DNA of 64,000 nucleotides from Notolepis coatsorum (lineage: Eukaryota; Chordata; Actinopteri; Aulopiformes; Paralepididae): NCBI GenBank assembly GCA_963971535.1, contig OZ020599.1:99625713-99689712 (forward strand), read 5' to 3'. Made by a program: the position numbers and the translations under genes. This document shows positions 63,308 through 64,000 of this stretch, in pieces; positions within the stretch are counted from its first letter, which is position 1, and every line of letters begins with the position of its first letter. The notes under the pieces were generated by a model. It ran no database searches. It saw nothing but the letters and a program-made list of their open reading frames with translations, and had not been told where the DNA came from.

Positions 63308-63606
63308 TAGGGATGCTCGATATTGGCTTTTTTACCGATACCGATATTCCGATATTGTCCAACTCTTAATTTCCGATACCGATATCAACCGATACCGATA
63401 TATGCAGGGTTCCCCCCCCCCCCCCCCCCCCCCCCCCAAAAAACTGAATAATTTCAGGTAACTAATAATTTCACTGGATATATATATAACAAATATTGTT
63501 ATTGTTTTTTTCTTTTTTTAAACCGATACCGATATTTTCAGATATCACATTTTACTGCCGATATCGGCCGATAATATCGGTCGGCCGATAATATCGGACA
63601 TCCCTA
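63308..63606. mobile_element. hAT-type MITE, TAGGGATG family, copy d (299 bp)
   Basis: An exact 8-bp duplication CTTTGTAT flanks it (63300-63307 and 63607-63614). A C run of about 26 bases lies at the site where copies b and c have about 16 and 11. Confidence 0.93.
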
Positions 63607-63762
63607 CTTTGTATATAAACATTAGGCTACTGATGCCAGTGTTATGTGAAGATTGGATCCACTGGCTCGTTTTCTTAACATGAGGCATTGCAAGCAGGAT
63701 AAAGATGTGATCGATAGGAAAGGGCTCATAAGAGCTACTGTAGCATAAAGTATTACTCAGAG

Positions 63763-63885
63763 GACTGCAGCCTCCGGGGTGGGATGTAGGGATGGTGGAG
63801 GTCAGCTATAGGTACCGGGGGGGCAAGGGAGTGAAGGGATCTGTAGGTGATGAGGAGGATCTTAAGGTCGATGCGGGACACATTA
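63763..63885 (-). mobile_element. Short antisense L2 C-terminal fragment
   Basis: The minus strand reads RIDLKILLITYRSLHSLAPP and HPYIPPRRLQSS. It corresponds to the L2 C-terminal region and matches 26145-26255 closely at the DNA level. 63886-64000 is unassigned. Confidence 0.75.
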
Positions 63886-64000
63886 TCATGATGTGCGATG
63901 CATTTTCCCACCAGCTCCCTGCCCAATAGTTCTGATCGAAACAATCACCTGTCGTTTGATTGCAATCACCTGTCATCACCTTGCCCGCCAAGACGACGGG

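Overview
This window is vertebrate genomic DNA, almost certainly from a teleost fish. It holds a piece of one protein-coding gene spread over very long introns full of transposable elements. The gene lies on the + strand and is a group III metabotropic glutamate receptor, best matched to GRM4 (grm4). Three exons are visible. Exon A (31904-32040) encodes the end of the extracellular ligand-binding domain. Exon B (36478-37413) encodes the cysteine-rich domain and transmembrane helices 1-6. Exon C (62438-62684) encodes TM7 and most of the C-terminal tail. All three have AG/GT borders and compatible phases, and they join without a stop. The 5' exons lie upstream of base 1 and the last short coding exon lies beyond base 64000. 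I see no other host gene, tRNA gene, rRNA gene or CRISPR array. The teleost assignment rests on the receptor sequence plus fish-type L2 and Rex1/CR1-like LINEs, hAT and piggyBac-like MITEs and tRNA-derived SINEs.

Layout. Bases 1-31903 are upstream intron. They hold a decayed antisense L2-like LINE (1.4-5.6 kb), a TTAA-flanked element (6.0-8.5 kb), two Rex1/CR1-like LINE 3' ends (9.8 and 12.9 kb), a nearly complete antisense L2 split by a 732-bp hAT-like element (14.1-20.5 kb), an antisense poly(A) retroelement with a 13-bp target duplication (21.8-23.2 kb), another antisense L2 split by a TIR element (24.4-26.9 kb), a hairpin, and an LTR-like repeat (28.8-30.1 kb). A hAT-type MITE ends 30 bp short of exon A. 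The 4.4-kb intron between exons A and B carries a LINE RT fragment and a 1.7-kb minisatellite with a 295-bp higher-order period. The 25-kb intron between exons B and C carries an L2 split by a hAT-type element, the second LTR-like copy, an almost full-length Rex1-like LINE with three frame-breaking lesions, a hAT-in-hAT nest, a TTAA-flanked element, two adjacent minisatellites (26-bp and 12-bp units), adjacent hAT MITEs and a large perfect inverted repeat. Exon C is followed at once by a SINE and a further MITE.

The window shows a host receptor gene that tolerates heavy intronic transposon load. The most informative signals are target-site duplications that delimit elements exactly (8 bp for hAT-type, TTAA for piggyBac-like), nesting order, transposon termini that seem to have seeded minisatellites, a MITE family that carries fragments of L2 ORF1, and a MITE insertion whose target duplication appears to have copied a splice branch site. 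I found no new multi-gene system. Long readings through the CA, GA, AAT and minisatellite tracts are low-complexity artefacts, not genes.
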